Source: Romboutsia sp. (GTDB lineage Bacteria > Bacillota > Clostridia > Peptostreptococcales > Peptostreptococcaceae). Taken from it: a stretch of 33,139 nt of DNA. Below are positions 24,603-32,306 of this stretch, piece by piece. How positions within the stretch are numbered: the first letter of the stretch is position 1; every line of letters begins with the position of its first letter. The stretch lies in NCBI GenBank assembly GCA_017889265.1, contig JAGHEK010000036.1, positions 1 through 33,139 of the forward strand, given 5' to 3'. The position numbers were made by a program, and so were the translations under genes. Under the pieces are notes generated by a model. It ran no database searches, was not told the origin of the DNA, and was given only the letters and a program-made list of their open reading frames with translations.

Positions 24603-25523
24603 ATGGAAGTTATAAATCAGTATTTAAATTATATAAAATATAAAAAAAATTTATCTAAAAATACTATAGATTCTTATTATGTTGATATAAAAAAATATTT
24701 TAATTACTTAAACTCAAATGGTATAGATTTAAAAAGTGTTACTGAAAATGATATAATAAGCTATATTATAAAGTTAGAGTCAAATAAAATATCTCCATCA
24801 TCTATATCTAGAAATATATCATCTATTAAATCATTTCATGAATATTTATTTTTTAACCATATAAGTATGAATAATCCTGCTAAGACAATTAAAAAGCCGA
24901 AAGTATCGAAATATGATATGAATATTTTATCTAAAGAAGAAATCTATTTATTACTAGATTTTAAAATGGATGATAAAAAATCAATCAGAGACAAAGCGAT
25001 TTTTGAAATTTTATATGGAACGGGAATAAAAGTATCGGAACTTGTTATGCTTGATATTGATGATATAAATTTAAGTTTAGATTATATACATTGTAAAAAT
25101 ACTAAAATAGATAGAATAATACCAATAACTGATGTAGTTAGGTTTTATTTAAAAAAATATATAAAAGAAGCTAGATGTGAAATTGCAAAAGAATATGAAA
25201 AAGCATTATTCGTTAATTCATTTGGAAATAGATTTACAAGGCAAGGTCTTTGGAAATTAATCAAAAAAAGAGCAGAATATGTTAATATAAAGAAAAATAT
25301 AAATCCAAGTATGCTTAGAAATTCATTTGCCATACACCTTCTAAATGAAGGAGCTAATATAGCGGTAGTAGGTAAGATACTTGGAAATTCTAATTTATCT
25401 AGTATGCAATCTTATATAGAACATATTGATAATAATATAAGAAAAGAGATAAAAGACAAACATCCTAGAAAAACTAATAAAGGAGGTTTTTTTGATGAGA
25501 GTAATTTGGATGATAATAGATAG
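24603..25523 (+). CDS. xerD: XerD-like tyrosine recombinase with altered active site
   Basis: A 306-residue protein with the N-terminal SAM-like core-binding domain (about 1-95) and the C-terminal catalytic domain (about 108-285) of XerC/XerD. Aligned by eye with E. coli XerD, the nucleophile Tyr271 (Tyr279), Lys165 (Lys172) and Arg239 (Arg247) are present. However, the first catalytic Arg is Lys143 (in GTGIKVSEL), the first His is Ser236 (in NPSMLRNSF) and the second His is Asn262 (in LGNSN). Three of six canonical positions are therefore replaced, and activity as a recombinase is doubtful. The locus is the usual one for XerD/RipX beside spoIIM and deoB. The C-terminus overlaps deoB by 29 bases and contains its ribosome binding site. 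Confidence 0.88.
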   Translation: MEVINQYLNYIKYKKNLSKNTIDSYYVDIKKYFNYLNSNGIDLKSVTENDIISYIIKLESNKISPSSISRNISSIKSFHEYLFFNHISMNNPAKTIKKPKVSKYDMNILSKEEIYLLLDFKMDDKKSIRDKAIFEILYGTGIKVSELVMLDIDDINLSLDYIHCKNTKIDRIIPITDVVRFYLKKYIKEARCEIAKEYEKALFVNSFGNRFTRQGLWKLIKKRAEYVNIKKNINPSMLRNSFAIHLLNEGANIAVVGKILGNSNLSSMQSYIEHIDNNIRKEIKDKHPRKTNKGGFFDESNLDDNR

Positions 25524-26661
25524 CGTCGGTATAGGTGAAATGCCTGATTCTAAAGATTTTGGTGATATAGGTGTTAATACTTTAGGTAATATAGTTAAAT
25601 TTTATAAAGATATAAAAATACCTAACTTAATAAATTTAGGAATAGCTAATATAGATAAAATTGATTTTTTAGACAGTATAGAAAATCCTATAGGTTGTTT
25701 TGGTAGATGTTTAGAAGTATCAAATGGAAAAGATACTACTACAGGACATTGGGAAATGACTGGTGTACTTGTTAAAAAGCCTTTTAAAACTTTCGAAAAT
25801 GGGTTTCCAAAAGATATAATAGAAGAATTTGAAAGAAGAACTAATAGAAAAGTAGTTGGAAATAAACCAGCTTCGGGAACAGAAATATTAGACGAATATG
25901 GAGAACATCAAATGAAAACTGGAGATGTTATAGTTTATACTTCTGCAGATAGTGTTTTTCAAATAGCTGCACATGAAGAAGTTATACCTCTTGATGAACT
26001 TTATAAAATGTGCGAAATCGCAAGAAAAATAATGATAGGAGATAATGCAGTTGCAAGAGTAATAGCAAGACCTTATATAGGAAAGAAAAAGGGAGAGTTT
26101 GAAAGAACTTCAAACAGAAGAGATTACTCTTTAAATCCGTTTGAAAAGACGGTGCTTGATTATATAAAAGAGAGTAACTTAGATGTTATCGCAGTAGGAA
26201 AAATAGAAGATATATTTAATGGACAAGGAATAACAGAAGCAATACATACGAAAGATAATATGGATGGTGTAGACCAGACTATAAATTATATCAAAAAAGA
26301 AAATAAAGGTCTTATATTTACTAATTTAGTAGATTTTGATTCAAAATATGGTCATAGAAGAGATGTTTTAGGGTATAAGAATGCTTTAGAAGAATTTGAT
26401 AAAAGAATTCCTGAAATAATAGATGCTATGAAAGAAGATGATATTTTAATAATAAATTCAGACCATGGAAATGACCCTACATATAAAGGAACAGACCATA
26501 CAAGAGAAAGTATACCAGTATTAGTATATGGTAAAAACATAAAAAACGGAGTAAATTTAGGGATTAGAAAAAGTTTTGCCGATATTGGTAAAACAGTTTC
26601 TGATATCTTAAATATAGATAAACTTGAAAATGGAATAAGTTTCAAAGACGAAATTATGTAA
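25495..26661 (+). CDS. deoB: Phosphopentomutase
   Basis: DeoB interconverts ribose (or deoxyribose) 1-phosphate and 5-phosphate, linking nucleoside phosphorylases to the pentose phosphate pool. The 388-residue protein is of the alkaline-phosphatase fold: Asp9 in IIDSVGIGE, the phosphorylated-Thr segment DTTTGHWEM (80-88), NKPASGTEI, and the metal-binding SDHGNDPTYKGTDHT near the C-terminus. ATG at 25495 is used since AAAGGAGG at 25479-25486 is 8 bases upstream; a TTG immediately before it would add one residue. With punA and pdp it forms a nucleoside salvage cassette. Confidence 0.97.
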   Translation: MRVIWMIIDSVGIGEMPDSKDFGDIGVNTLGNIVKFYKDIKIPNLINLGIANIDKIDFLDSIENPIGCFGRCLEVSNGKDTTTGHWEMTGVLVKKPFKTFENGFPKDIIEEFERRTNRKVVGNKPASGTEILDEYGEHQMKTGDVIVYTSADSVFQIAAHEEVIPLDELYKMCEIARKIMIGDNAVARVIARPYIGKKKGEFERTSNRRDYSLNPFEKTVLDYIKESNLDVIAVGKIEDIFNGQGITEAIHTKDNMDGVDQTINYIKKENKGLIFTNLVDFDSKYGHRRDVLGYKNALEEFDKRIPEIIDAMKEDDILIINSDHGNDPTYKGTDHTRESIPVLVYGKNIKNGVNLGIRKSFADIGKTVSDILNIDKLENGISFKDEIM

Positions 26662-26675
26662 AGGAGACAAAACAA

Positions 26676-27497
26676 ATGAATAATATGTTTGAAAAAATAC
26701 AAGAAAGTACTAATTTTATAAAATCTAAAACTTCTGTAAATCCAAAGATAGGATTAATATTAGGTTCGGGTCTTGGGGTGTTAGCAGATGAAATAGAAAA
26801 TGCTACTAAAATAAAATATGATGAAATACCAAATTTTCCAGTTTCAACAGTTCAAGGACATGAAGGGTGTTTAGTAATAGGGACATTACAAGGAAAAGAA
26901 GTAGTTGCAATGCAAGGAAGATTTCATTATTATGAAGGATACTCACAAAGAGAAATAACTTTTCCAGTAAGAGTTATGAAAGCTTTAGGAGTTGAAACTC
27001 TAGTTGTAACTAATGCGGCAGGTGGAGCTAATAAAGATTTCACTCCTGGAGATTTAATGGTAATAAAAGATCATATAAATTTAAGTGGAAGTAACCCTTT
27101 AATAGGTGAAAATGATGATAGATTAGGACCTAGATTCCCTGATATGTCTAGTGCATACGATAAAGGTTATGTTGATTTAGTTAAAAAGTGTGCTAAAGAT
27201 TTAAATATAGATATTAAAGAAGGTGTTTATGCATATTTAAGTGGACCAACTTATGAAACGCCTTCAGAAGTTAAGATGGTTCAAATTTTAGGTGCTGATG
27301 CGGTTGGTATGTCTACTGCACCAGAAGTTATAGTAGCATCTCACTCTAATATGAAAGTAGTTGGTATATCTTGTATAACTAATATGGCAGCAGGTATATT
27401 AGATCAACCACTTAATCATGAAGAAGTTATAGAAACTACTATAAAAGTAAAATCACAGTTTTTAAGTCTAGTTAAAAGTGTTGTAGAGAAATTATAA
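26676..27497 (+). CDS. punA: Purine nucleoside phosphorylase
   Basis: A 273-residue trimeric-type PNP that splits guanosine/inosine with phosphate to base and ribose 1-phosphate. Visible are LGSGLGVLADEI, FHYYEGY, VTNAAGGANKDFTPGDLM, the GPTYETPSEVKM segment and the base-recognition SCITNMAAGI. AGGAGA lies before the ATG, 14 bases after deoB. The phosphate-sugar product feeds DeoB. Confidence 0.96.
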   Translation: MNNMFEKIQESTNFIKSKTSVNPKIGLILGSGLGVLADEIENATKIKYDEIPNFPVSTVQGHEGCLVIGTLQGKEVVAMQGRFHYYEGYSQREITFPVRVMKALGVETLVVTNAAGGANKDFTPGDLMVIKDHINLSGSNPLIGENDDRLGPRFPDMSSAYDKGYVDLVKKCAKDLNIDIKEGVYAYLSGPTYETPSEVKMVQILGADAVGMSTAPEVIVASHSNMKVVGISCITNMAAGILDQPLNHEEVIETTIKVKSQFLSLVKSVVEKL

Positions 27498-27506
27498 GGT
27501 GCATCT

Positions 27507-28832
27507 ATGAGAGCATACGATATTATAAAGAAAAAAAGAGATAATAAAGAGCTTACAAAAGAAGAAATAGATTATTTTATAGATAAATATTCAAACGGTG
27601 AAATTCCAGATTATCAAGCATCATCATTTTTGATGGCCATATATTTAAATAAAATGAACTCTAAAGAAACTACATATCTAACTGAAGCTATGATGAAATC
27701 TGGAGAAATCATAGATTTATCTAGCATAAATGGTATAAAAGTTGATAAGCATAGCACAGGAGGAGTTGGAGATAAAACTACAATAGCTTTAGCTCCAATA
27801 GTTTCTGCTTGTGGTGCTCCTGTTGCTAAAATGTCAGGAAGGGGTCTTGGTCATACCGGGGGAACTTTAGATAAATTAGAATCTATACCGGGATTTTCAG
27901 TAGACCTTGATTCTGAAAAATTTATAGAGTTGGTAAATAGTGAAAAAATAGCAGTTTGCGGTCAAACATCTTCCATAGCTTTAGCAGATAAAAAAATGTA
28001 TGCCTTAAGAGATGTTACTGCAACTGTTGAAAATATATCTTTAATATCTTCTAGTATAATGTGTAAAAAATTAGCCTCTGGAGCTGATGCTATACTTCTT
28101 GATGTAAAAACTGGTGATGGAGCATTTATGAAGACTTTGGATGATTCTTTTGAACTTGCTAAAGCCATGGTTGATATAGGTTGTGGTATGGAAAAAGAAA
28201 CTATAGCTATAGTTACGGATATGGACGAACCACTTGGATATGCTGTTGGAAATTCTTTAGAAGTTATAGAAGCTATAGAAACTTTAAAAGGAAATGGTCC
28301 TAAGGATTTTGTTCTTCTTTGTGAAACTTTAGGGGCTTATATGCTAGTTTTATCTAAGGTAGCTACGGATTTTGAAGATGGTATTAAAAAAGTAAGAGAA
28401 GTTATAGAAAATAAAAAAGCACTTGAAAAGTTAAAAACTTTTATAAAAAATCAAGGTGGAAATCCAGATGTAGTTGATGATTATTCATTATTTGATAAAG
28501 CTAAGAATACTTACTTAGTAAAATCTCAAAAAGATGGTTATGTAAATAAGATAAAAGCAGAAGATATAGGTATATCTGCAATGATATTAGGTGCAGGTAG
28601 AGAAACTAAAGAAGATTTACTAGACTTATCTGCAGGTATTATATTAAATAAAAAAGTTGGAGATTATGTGAAAGAAGGCGAGACAATAGCTACTATTTAT
28701 TATAATAAAGAAGATAAATTAGAAAATTCTATAAAAATGATTTTAGATGCATATTTTATAGAAGAAAATAAAATAGATTCTAAAAAGTTAATATATGGTG
28801 TGGTTACTAAAGATTATATAAAAAAATATTAA
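27507..28832 (+). CDS. pdp: Pyrimidine-nucleoside (or thymidine) phosphorylase
   Basis: A 441-residue member of the NP-II family. The signature KHSTGGVGDKTTI (about 83-95), KMSGRGLGHTGGTLDKLE and the three-domain length are characteristic. It releases uracil/thymine and (deoxy)ribose 1-phosphate, which DeoB then converts. The Bacillus-type Pdp accepts uridine and thymidine; sequence alone does not separate it cleanly from DeoA. It is the last gene before a strong terminator and ends the long steA-pdp unit. Confidence 0.95.
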   Translation: MRAYDIIKKKRDNKELTKEEIDYFIDKYSNGEIPDYQASSFLMAIYLNKMNSKETTYLTEAMMKSGEIIDLSSINGIKVDKHSTGGVGDKTTIALAPIVSACGAPVAKMSGRGLGHTGGTLDKLESIPGFSVDLDSEKFIELVNSEKIAVCGQTSSIALADKKMYALRDVTATVENISLISSSIMCKKLASGADAILLDVKTGDGAFMKTLDDSFELAKAMVDIGCGMEKETIAIVTDMDEPLGYAVGNSLEVIEAIETLKGNGPKDFVLLCETLGAYMLVLSKVATDFEDGIKKVREVIENKKALEKLKTFIKNQGGNPDVVDDYSLFDKAKNTYLVKSQKDGYVNKIKAEDIGISAMILGAGRETKEDLLDLSAGIILNKKVGDYVKEGETIATIYYNKEDKLENSIKMILDAYFIEENKIDSKKLIYGVVTKDYIKKY

Positions 28833-28846
28833 AATATTGATTATAA

Positions 28847-28884
28847 AAAGTCTAACGTGTAAAAAATAACGTTAGATTTTTTTT
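28847..28884 (+). terminator. Rho-independent terminator after pdp
   Basis: A stem of 8 perfect pairs (28851-28858 with 28869-28876) extended by a G-T and A/T pairs, with a 10-base loop and a run of eight Ts. It closes the long operon. Confidence 0.9.
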
Positions 28885-28903
28885 ATAAAAATACAGTCTA
28901 ATA

Positions 28904-28910
28904 TTCGACA
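28904..28910 (-). promoter_or_regulatory. Candidate 0A box upstream of mltG
   Basis: TTCGACA on the + strand is TGTCGAA on the - strand, an exact 0A-box core, and reads TTTTGTCGAATATT with its flanks, close to the extended consensus. It lies 5 bases upstream of the best -35 candidate for mltG, an activator-like position. One exact 7-mer may be chance in this genome. Confidence 0.45.
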
Positions 28911-28915
28911 AAATA

Positions 28916-28944
28916 TTGTATATTTATAATATAAGATTTATAAT
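28916..28944 (+). promoter_or_regulatory. Possible mltG promoter
   Basis: TTGTAT (28916-28921) and a perfect TATAAT (28939-28944) are 17 bp apart. Other TATAAT strings at 28925 and 28949 make the exact choice uncertain. Confidence 0.45.
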
Positions 28945-28978
28945 ATATTATAATGAATTTTAATAAGGGAGAAAATTG

Positions 28979-30010
28979 ATGAAAAAAATATATAAATTAG
29001 TAATACCTATCTTTATAATATTATTTTTTGGATTCTTATTGTTTACTAAAATAGGTCCTTATGATAAAAATAATACTAAGGATATAGTAGTAGATATACC
29101 TATGGGATCTAGTGTTAAAGATATAACGGATATATTATATGATAAAAAACTTATAAAGAGTAAAATGGTGTTTAAGTATAACGTTAAATCTAGTAAAAAA
29201 GCATCTGAATTTAAGGCAGGTAAGTATAAATTAAATCAAACTTTGACTAATAATGAAATTATAGATATAATTGCATCTGGAAAAGTTTTTAATGAAGGTA
29301 TAAAAGTAACTTTTCCTGAAGGATTAACTTATAAAGAAACTATAGATATTTTAGTTAAAAATAATTTAGGTAAAAAAGAAACTTATGAAGCCTTAATAAA
29401 TAGTCCAAAAGATTTTTATGATAAATTTGAATTCTTAAATCAAGAAGATATAATTTCTTTGGAAGGATTTTTATATCCTTCAACTTATTACTTCAAAGAA
29501 AATGCAACTGAAAAAGAAATACTTGAGGTTATGTTATCTCAATTTGATAAGGTTTATGATGAAAAGCTAAAGTTAAGACAAAAAGAAGTAGATATGACTT
29601 TACAAGAAGTAATAAATTTGGCATCAATAGTAGAAAAAGAAGCAGTTTTAGATGAAGATAGACCTATTATTGCAAGCGTATTTTTTAATAGACTAGATAT
29701 AGATATGCCACTTCAATCTGATGCTACTATACAGTATGCATTTGACAAAAGAAAAGAAATAGTAACTTATAATGACTTAGAAATAAATTCTTCATACAAT
29801 AGTTATAAAAATAAAGGGCTTCCTCCAACTCCTATTGCAAACCCTAGTATAAAGTCGATAGAAGCAGTTCTTTATCCAAAAGAAACTGATTATCTATATT
29901 TTGTTGCTAAGGTTGACGGAGGTAATAACTATAGTACTACTTATGAACAACATCTAAAATACGTTGAAGAATATAGGGAAGAAAGAGATAAACTAAAAAA
30001 ACAAAATTAA
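28979..30010 (+). CDS. mltG: Endolytic murein transglycosylase MltG (YceG-like)
   Basis: MltG cleaves nascent peptidoglycan glycan strands at the membrane and is thought to set their length. The 343-residue protein has an N-terminal membrane helix (about 7-23), a LysM-like region (about 38-105) and the YceG domain with the catalytic Glu219 in ASIVEKEA, followed by RPIIASVFFNRL and PLQSDATIQYA, matching E. coli Glu218 and its surroundings. ATG at 28979 follows AAGGGAG; the TTG one codon earlier is less likely. It heads the group mltG-trmR-trhP-udk known from Bacillus (yrrL-yrrM-yrrN/yrrO-udk). Confidence 0.95.
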   Translation: MKKIYKLVIPIFIILFFGFLLFTKIGPYDKNNTKDIVVDIPMGSSVKDITDILYDKKLIKSKMVFKYNVKSSKKASEFKAGKYKLNQTLTNNEIIDIIASGKVFNEGIKVTFPEGLTYKETIDILVKNNLGKKETYEALINSPKDFYDKFEFLNQEDIISLEGFLYPSTYYFKENATEKEILEVMLSQFDKVYDEKLKLRQKEVDMTLQEVINLASIVEKEAVLDEDRPIIASVFFNRLDIDMPLQSDATIQYAFDKRKEIVTYNDLEINSSYNSYKNKGLPPTPIANPSIKSIEAVLYPKETDYLYFVAKVDGGNNYSTTYEQHLKYVEEYREERDKLKKQN

Positions 30011-30011
30011 A

Positions 30012-30035
30012 GGATTATGCTTTAAGGTATAATCC
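30012..30035 (+). other. Intergenic hairpin after mltG
   Basis: GGATTATGC (30012-30020) pairs with GTATAATCC (30027-30035), nine pairs with one G-T, around a TTTAAG loop. No T-run follows, so it is probably an attenuator or RNA-processing/stability element rather than a full terminator; the downstream genes have no other obvious promoter. Confidence 0.55.
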
Positions 30036-30060
30036 ATATTAATTATTAAGGAGAAATTTT

Positions 30061-30705
30061 ATGGGTAATATAGTTAATAATTTAGTTGAAAATTATATAA
30101 GGGAAACTTTAAAAGAAAAAGATGGATTGTTAAAAGAATTAGAAATATATGCAGATAAAAATAATGTTCCAATAATTCACAAAGAAGTTTCAGAGCTTCT
30201 TAGAGTTATACTTAAAATAAAAAGACCTAAAAGAATATTAGAAGTGGGTTGTGCTATAGGATATTCTTCTATATTTTTTGCATCATGCCTTGATGATATA
30301 GAAATTATAACTATTGAACGAAATCAAGATATGATAAAAAAAGCAAAGGAAAATATAAAAAAAGCAGGATTTAATAATATAACTATAATTGAAAATGATG
30401 CAGTTGATGCATTAAAAGATATACATGGTGAATTTGATATGATTTTTTTAGATGCAGCAAAAGGTCAGTATAAATTATTTTATGATATGGTTATAGATAA
30501 TTTAAAAACAGGTGGGCTTTTAGTATCTGATAATATATTATATAAAGGTATGGTTGCACACGATGATTTTGTTGTCAAAAGAAAAAAGACCATAGTAAAA
30601 AGAATGAGAGATTATCTTGATTATATTTCTAATTGTGATTATTTAGATACATCTTTAATACCTATAGGTGATGGAGTAGCTCTTAGTTATAAGAAAGAGG
30701 TGTAG
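30061..30705 (+). CDS. trmR: Class I SAM O-methyltransferase, TrmR-like
   Basis: A 214-residue COMT-type methyltransferase: SAM motif ILEVGCAIGYSS (about 60-71), IERNQDM, and the metal-binding FLDAAKGQY and SDNILYKG segments. B. subtilis TrmR (YrrM), encoded in the same mltG/trhP/udk context, methylates 5-hydroxyuridine at tRNA position 34 to give mo5U; the adjacent U32 gene would supply the hydroxylation. The role is inferred from family and position. AAGGAG precedes the ATG. Confidence 0.88.
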   Translation: MGNIVNNLVENYIRETLKEKDGLLKELEIYADKNNVPIIHKEVSELLRVILKIKRPKRILEVGCAIGYSSIFFASCLDDIEIITIERNQDMIKKAKENIKKAGFNNITIIENDAVDALKDIHGEFDMIFLDAAKGQYKLFYDMVIDNLKTGGLLVSDNILYKGMVAHDDFVVKRKKTIVKRMRDYLDYISNCDYLDTSLIPIGDGVALSYKKEV

Positions 30706-30708
30706 ATA

Positions 30709-31623
30709 ATGCATAATGTTGAATTGTTAGTAGATGTACTTAATTATGAAAGTTTAAATATAGCTTTAGAAAATGGAGCAGATGCAGTTTGTATAGGAGA
30801 TGGACTTAAGAATTTTTCTTATGATGATTTAAGAAAAAGTATAGAATTATCACATAATTTAGATAAAAAAATCTATTTATATTTTAATAAGATACCTCAC
30901 GAAAAAGATTTATTAGACATAAAAAAATATTTAATAAATATAAAAGATTTTGATATAGATGCCATAGTAGTAATAGATGCAGGTACTTTAGAGTTAGTAA
31001 AACAAATAATACCAAGTGTTAGAGTGCATCTAAGTGACCAAGCTAATATAACTAATTATGAAACCGCAAAGTTTTGGTATAATCAAGGTATAAATAGACT
31101 TATGATTTCAAAAGAATTATCTCTTGAAGAAATAGGACAAATAAGAATTAATATACCTATGGATATGGAAATAGAAGTTTTAGCACACGGCTCTATACTT
31201 ATATCACATTCTGGTAGAAGTTTACTTAGTAACTTTATAAAAGATAAAACAAACAAAGTGAAAAAAGATTTTGATTTGACTAAAGATACTTATAATTTAG
31301 TCGAACAAAAAAGAGAAGGTCAATATTTCCCTGTTTATGAAGATGAAAGAGGAACTTTCCTTTATAATACAAAGGATTTATGTACTTTAGAATATTTACC
31401 TGATATCATAAAATCAGGTGTATATAGTCTAAGAATAGATACGAAATTTAAAAATAAAGACTACATAAAAGAAGTCGTAAAAGCATACAGAGTGAGTATT
31501 GATAAATTTTATGCACAAAAAGACAAGTGGAAATTTAATCCTATCTGGATTGAAAATTTAAAGAAGATAAATCATAGAGAATTAACATCTGGATTTTATC
31601 TTGATGAAATAAAGTTTGATTAA
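30709..31623 (+). CDS. U32-family protein (TrhP1/YrrN-like), divergent
   Basis: A 304-residue U32 protein of the short YrrN (TrhP1) type. Conserved segments include HLSDQANITNYETAKFW (107-123), ISKELSLEEI, and FPVYEDERGTFLYNTKDLC (207-225). U32 proteins usually carry four Cys that bind an Fe-S cluster, in the pattern HGxxCxxxSGRC and a later CxQPCR. Here the first region reads HGSILISHSGRS (160-171) with no Cys, the CxQPCR segment is missing, and only Cys225 remains. The usual EGRMK is DTKFK. Bacillus TrhP1/TrhP2 hydroxylate tRNA wobble uridine with prephenate; the long YrrO/TrhP2 partner is not in this window. It begins 3 bases after trmR, so the two are coupled. Confidence 0.85.
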   Translation: MHNVELLVDVLNYESLNIALENGADAVCIGDGLKNFSYDDLRKSIELSHNLDKKIYLYFNKIPHEKDLLDIKKYLINIKDFDIDAIVVIDAGTLELVKQIIPSVRVHLSDQANITNYETAKFWYNQGINRLMISKELSLEEIGQIRINIPMDMEIEVLAHGSILISHSGRSLLSNFIKDKTNKVKKDFDLTKDTYNLVEQKREGQYFPVYEDERGTFLYNTKDLCTLEYLPDIIKSGVYSLRIDTKFKNKDYIKEVVKAYRVSIDKFYAQKDKWKFNPIWIENLKKINHRELTSGFYLDEIKFD

Positions 31624-31634
31624 GGAGATAAAAT

Positions 31635-32258
31635 ATGAGCAAAAGACCATTAATAATAGGTATAACAGGAGGAACGGGTTCAGGTAAAAGTACTGTCTGT
31701 AAGGCTATAGTCGAAAATATACCTAGTGAAAAAATAGCCATTTTAGAGCAAGATGCTTATTATAAAGACCAATCACATTTAAGTTTTGAAGAAAGATTAA
31801 AAACTAACTATGACCACCCACTTTCTTTTGATAATCATCTTTTAATAAATCATATAGAAGATTTATGTAATGGAAAGTCCATACAAAAACCAATATATGA
31901 TTATGAAAAGCATACAAGAAAGCTAGATGAAACAATATTAGTTGAACCTAAAGATATAATAATTGTAGAAGGTATAATGATTTTAGAAGATGAAAATTTA
32001 AGAAATAAGCTAGATATAAAAATATATGTAGATACGGAAGATGATATAAGAATACTTAGAAGAATTCAAAGAGATATAAAAGAAAGAGGAAGAAGTGTTG
32101 ATTCGGTTATAGAACAATACTTAACTACTGTAAAACCTGCACACGACCAATTCGTTGAGCCTTATAAAAAATATGCAGACATAATAATGCCAGAAGGTGG
32201 AGAAAATCAGGTTGCAATAGATATAGTAATAAGTAAAATAAAAATTCAATTAGATTAG
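31635..32258 (+). CDS. udk: Uridine kinase
   Basis: Udk phosphorylates uridine and cytidine to UMP/CMP in pyrimidine salvage. The 207-residue P-loop kinase shows GGTGSGKST (12-20), [30 protein letters not shown], the Walker-B-like IIVEGIM and the lid [13 protein letters not shown]. All are typical. It follows the U32 gene by 11 bases with AAGGAGA. The same gene ends the yrr cluster in Bacillus. Confidence 0.97.
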   Translation: MSKRPLIIGITGGTGSGKSTVCKAIVENIPSEKIAILEQDAYYKDQSHLSFEERLKTNYDHPLSFDNHLLINHIEDLCNGKSIQKPIYDYEKHTRKLDETILVEPKDIIIVEGIMILEDENLRNKLDIKIYVDTEDDIRILRRIQRDIKERGRSVDSVIEQYLTTVKPAHDQFVEPYKKYADIIMPEGGENQVAIDIVISKIKIQLD

Positions 32259-32263
32259 TATTA

Positions 32264-32300
32264 ACCCCTTAGATATTGTTAAAAATGATATTTAAGGGGT
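32264..32300 (+). promoter_or_regulatory. Hairpin with the PBP gene ribosome binding site in its 3' arm
   Basis: ACCCCTTAGATAT (32264-32276) pairs with ATATTTAAGGGGT (32288-32300), 13 pairs with one G-T, around an 11-base AT-rich loop. The Shine-Dalgarno sequence AAGGGGTG (32294-32301) sits in the 3' arm and the ATG is at 32307. Layout, stem length and distance to the ATG are much like the hairpin before spoIIM. Confidence 0.65.
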
Positions 32301-32306
32301 GATTTT

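Noticed and set aside
26352-26702. 116-codon antisense frame across the deoB end
   Set aside because: Same reasoning: shadow of a conserved gene, no start signal, no recognisable product.
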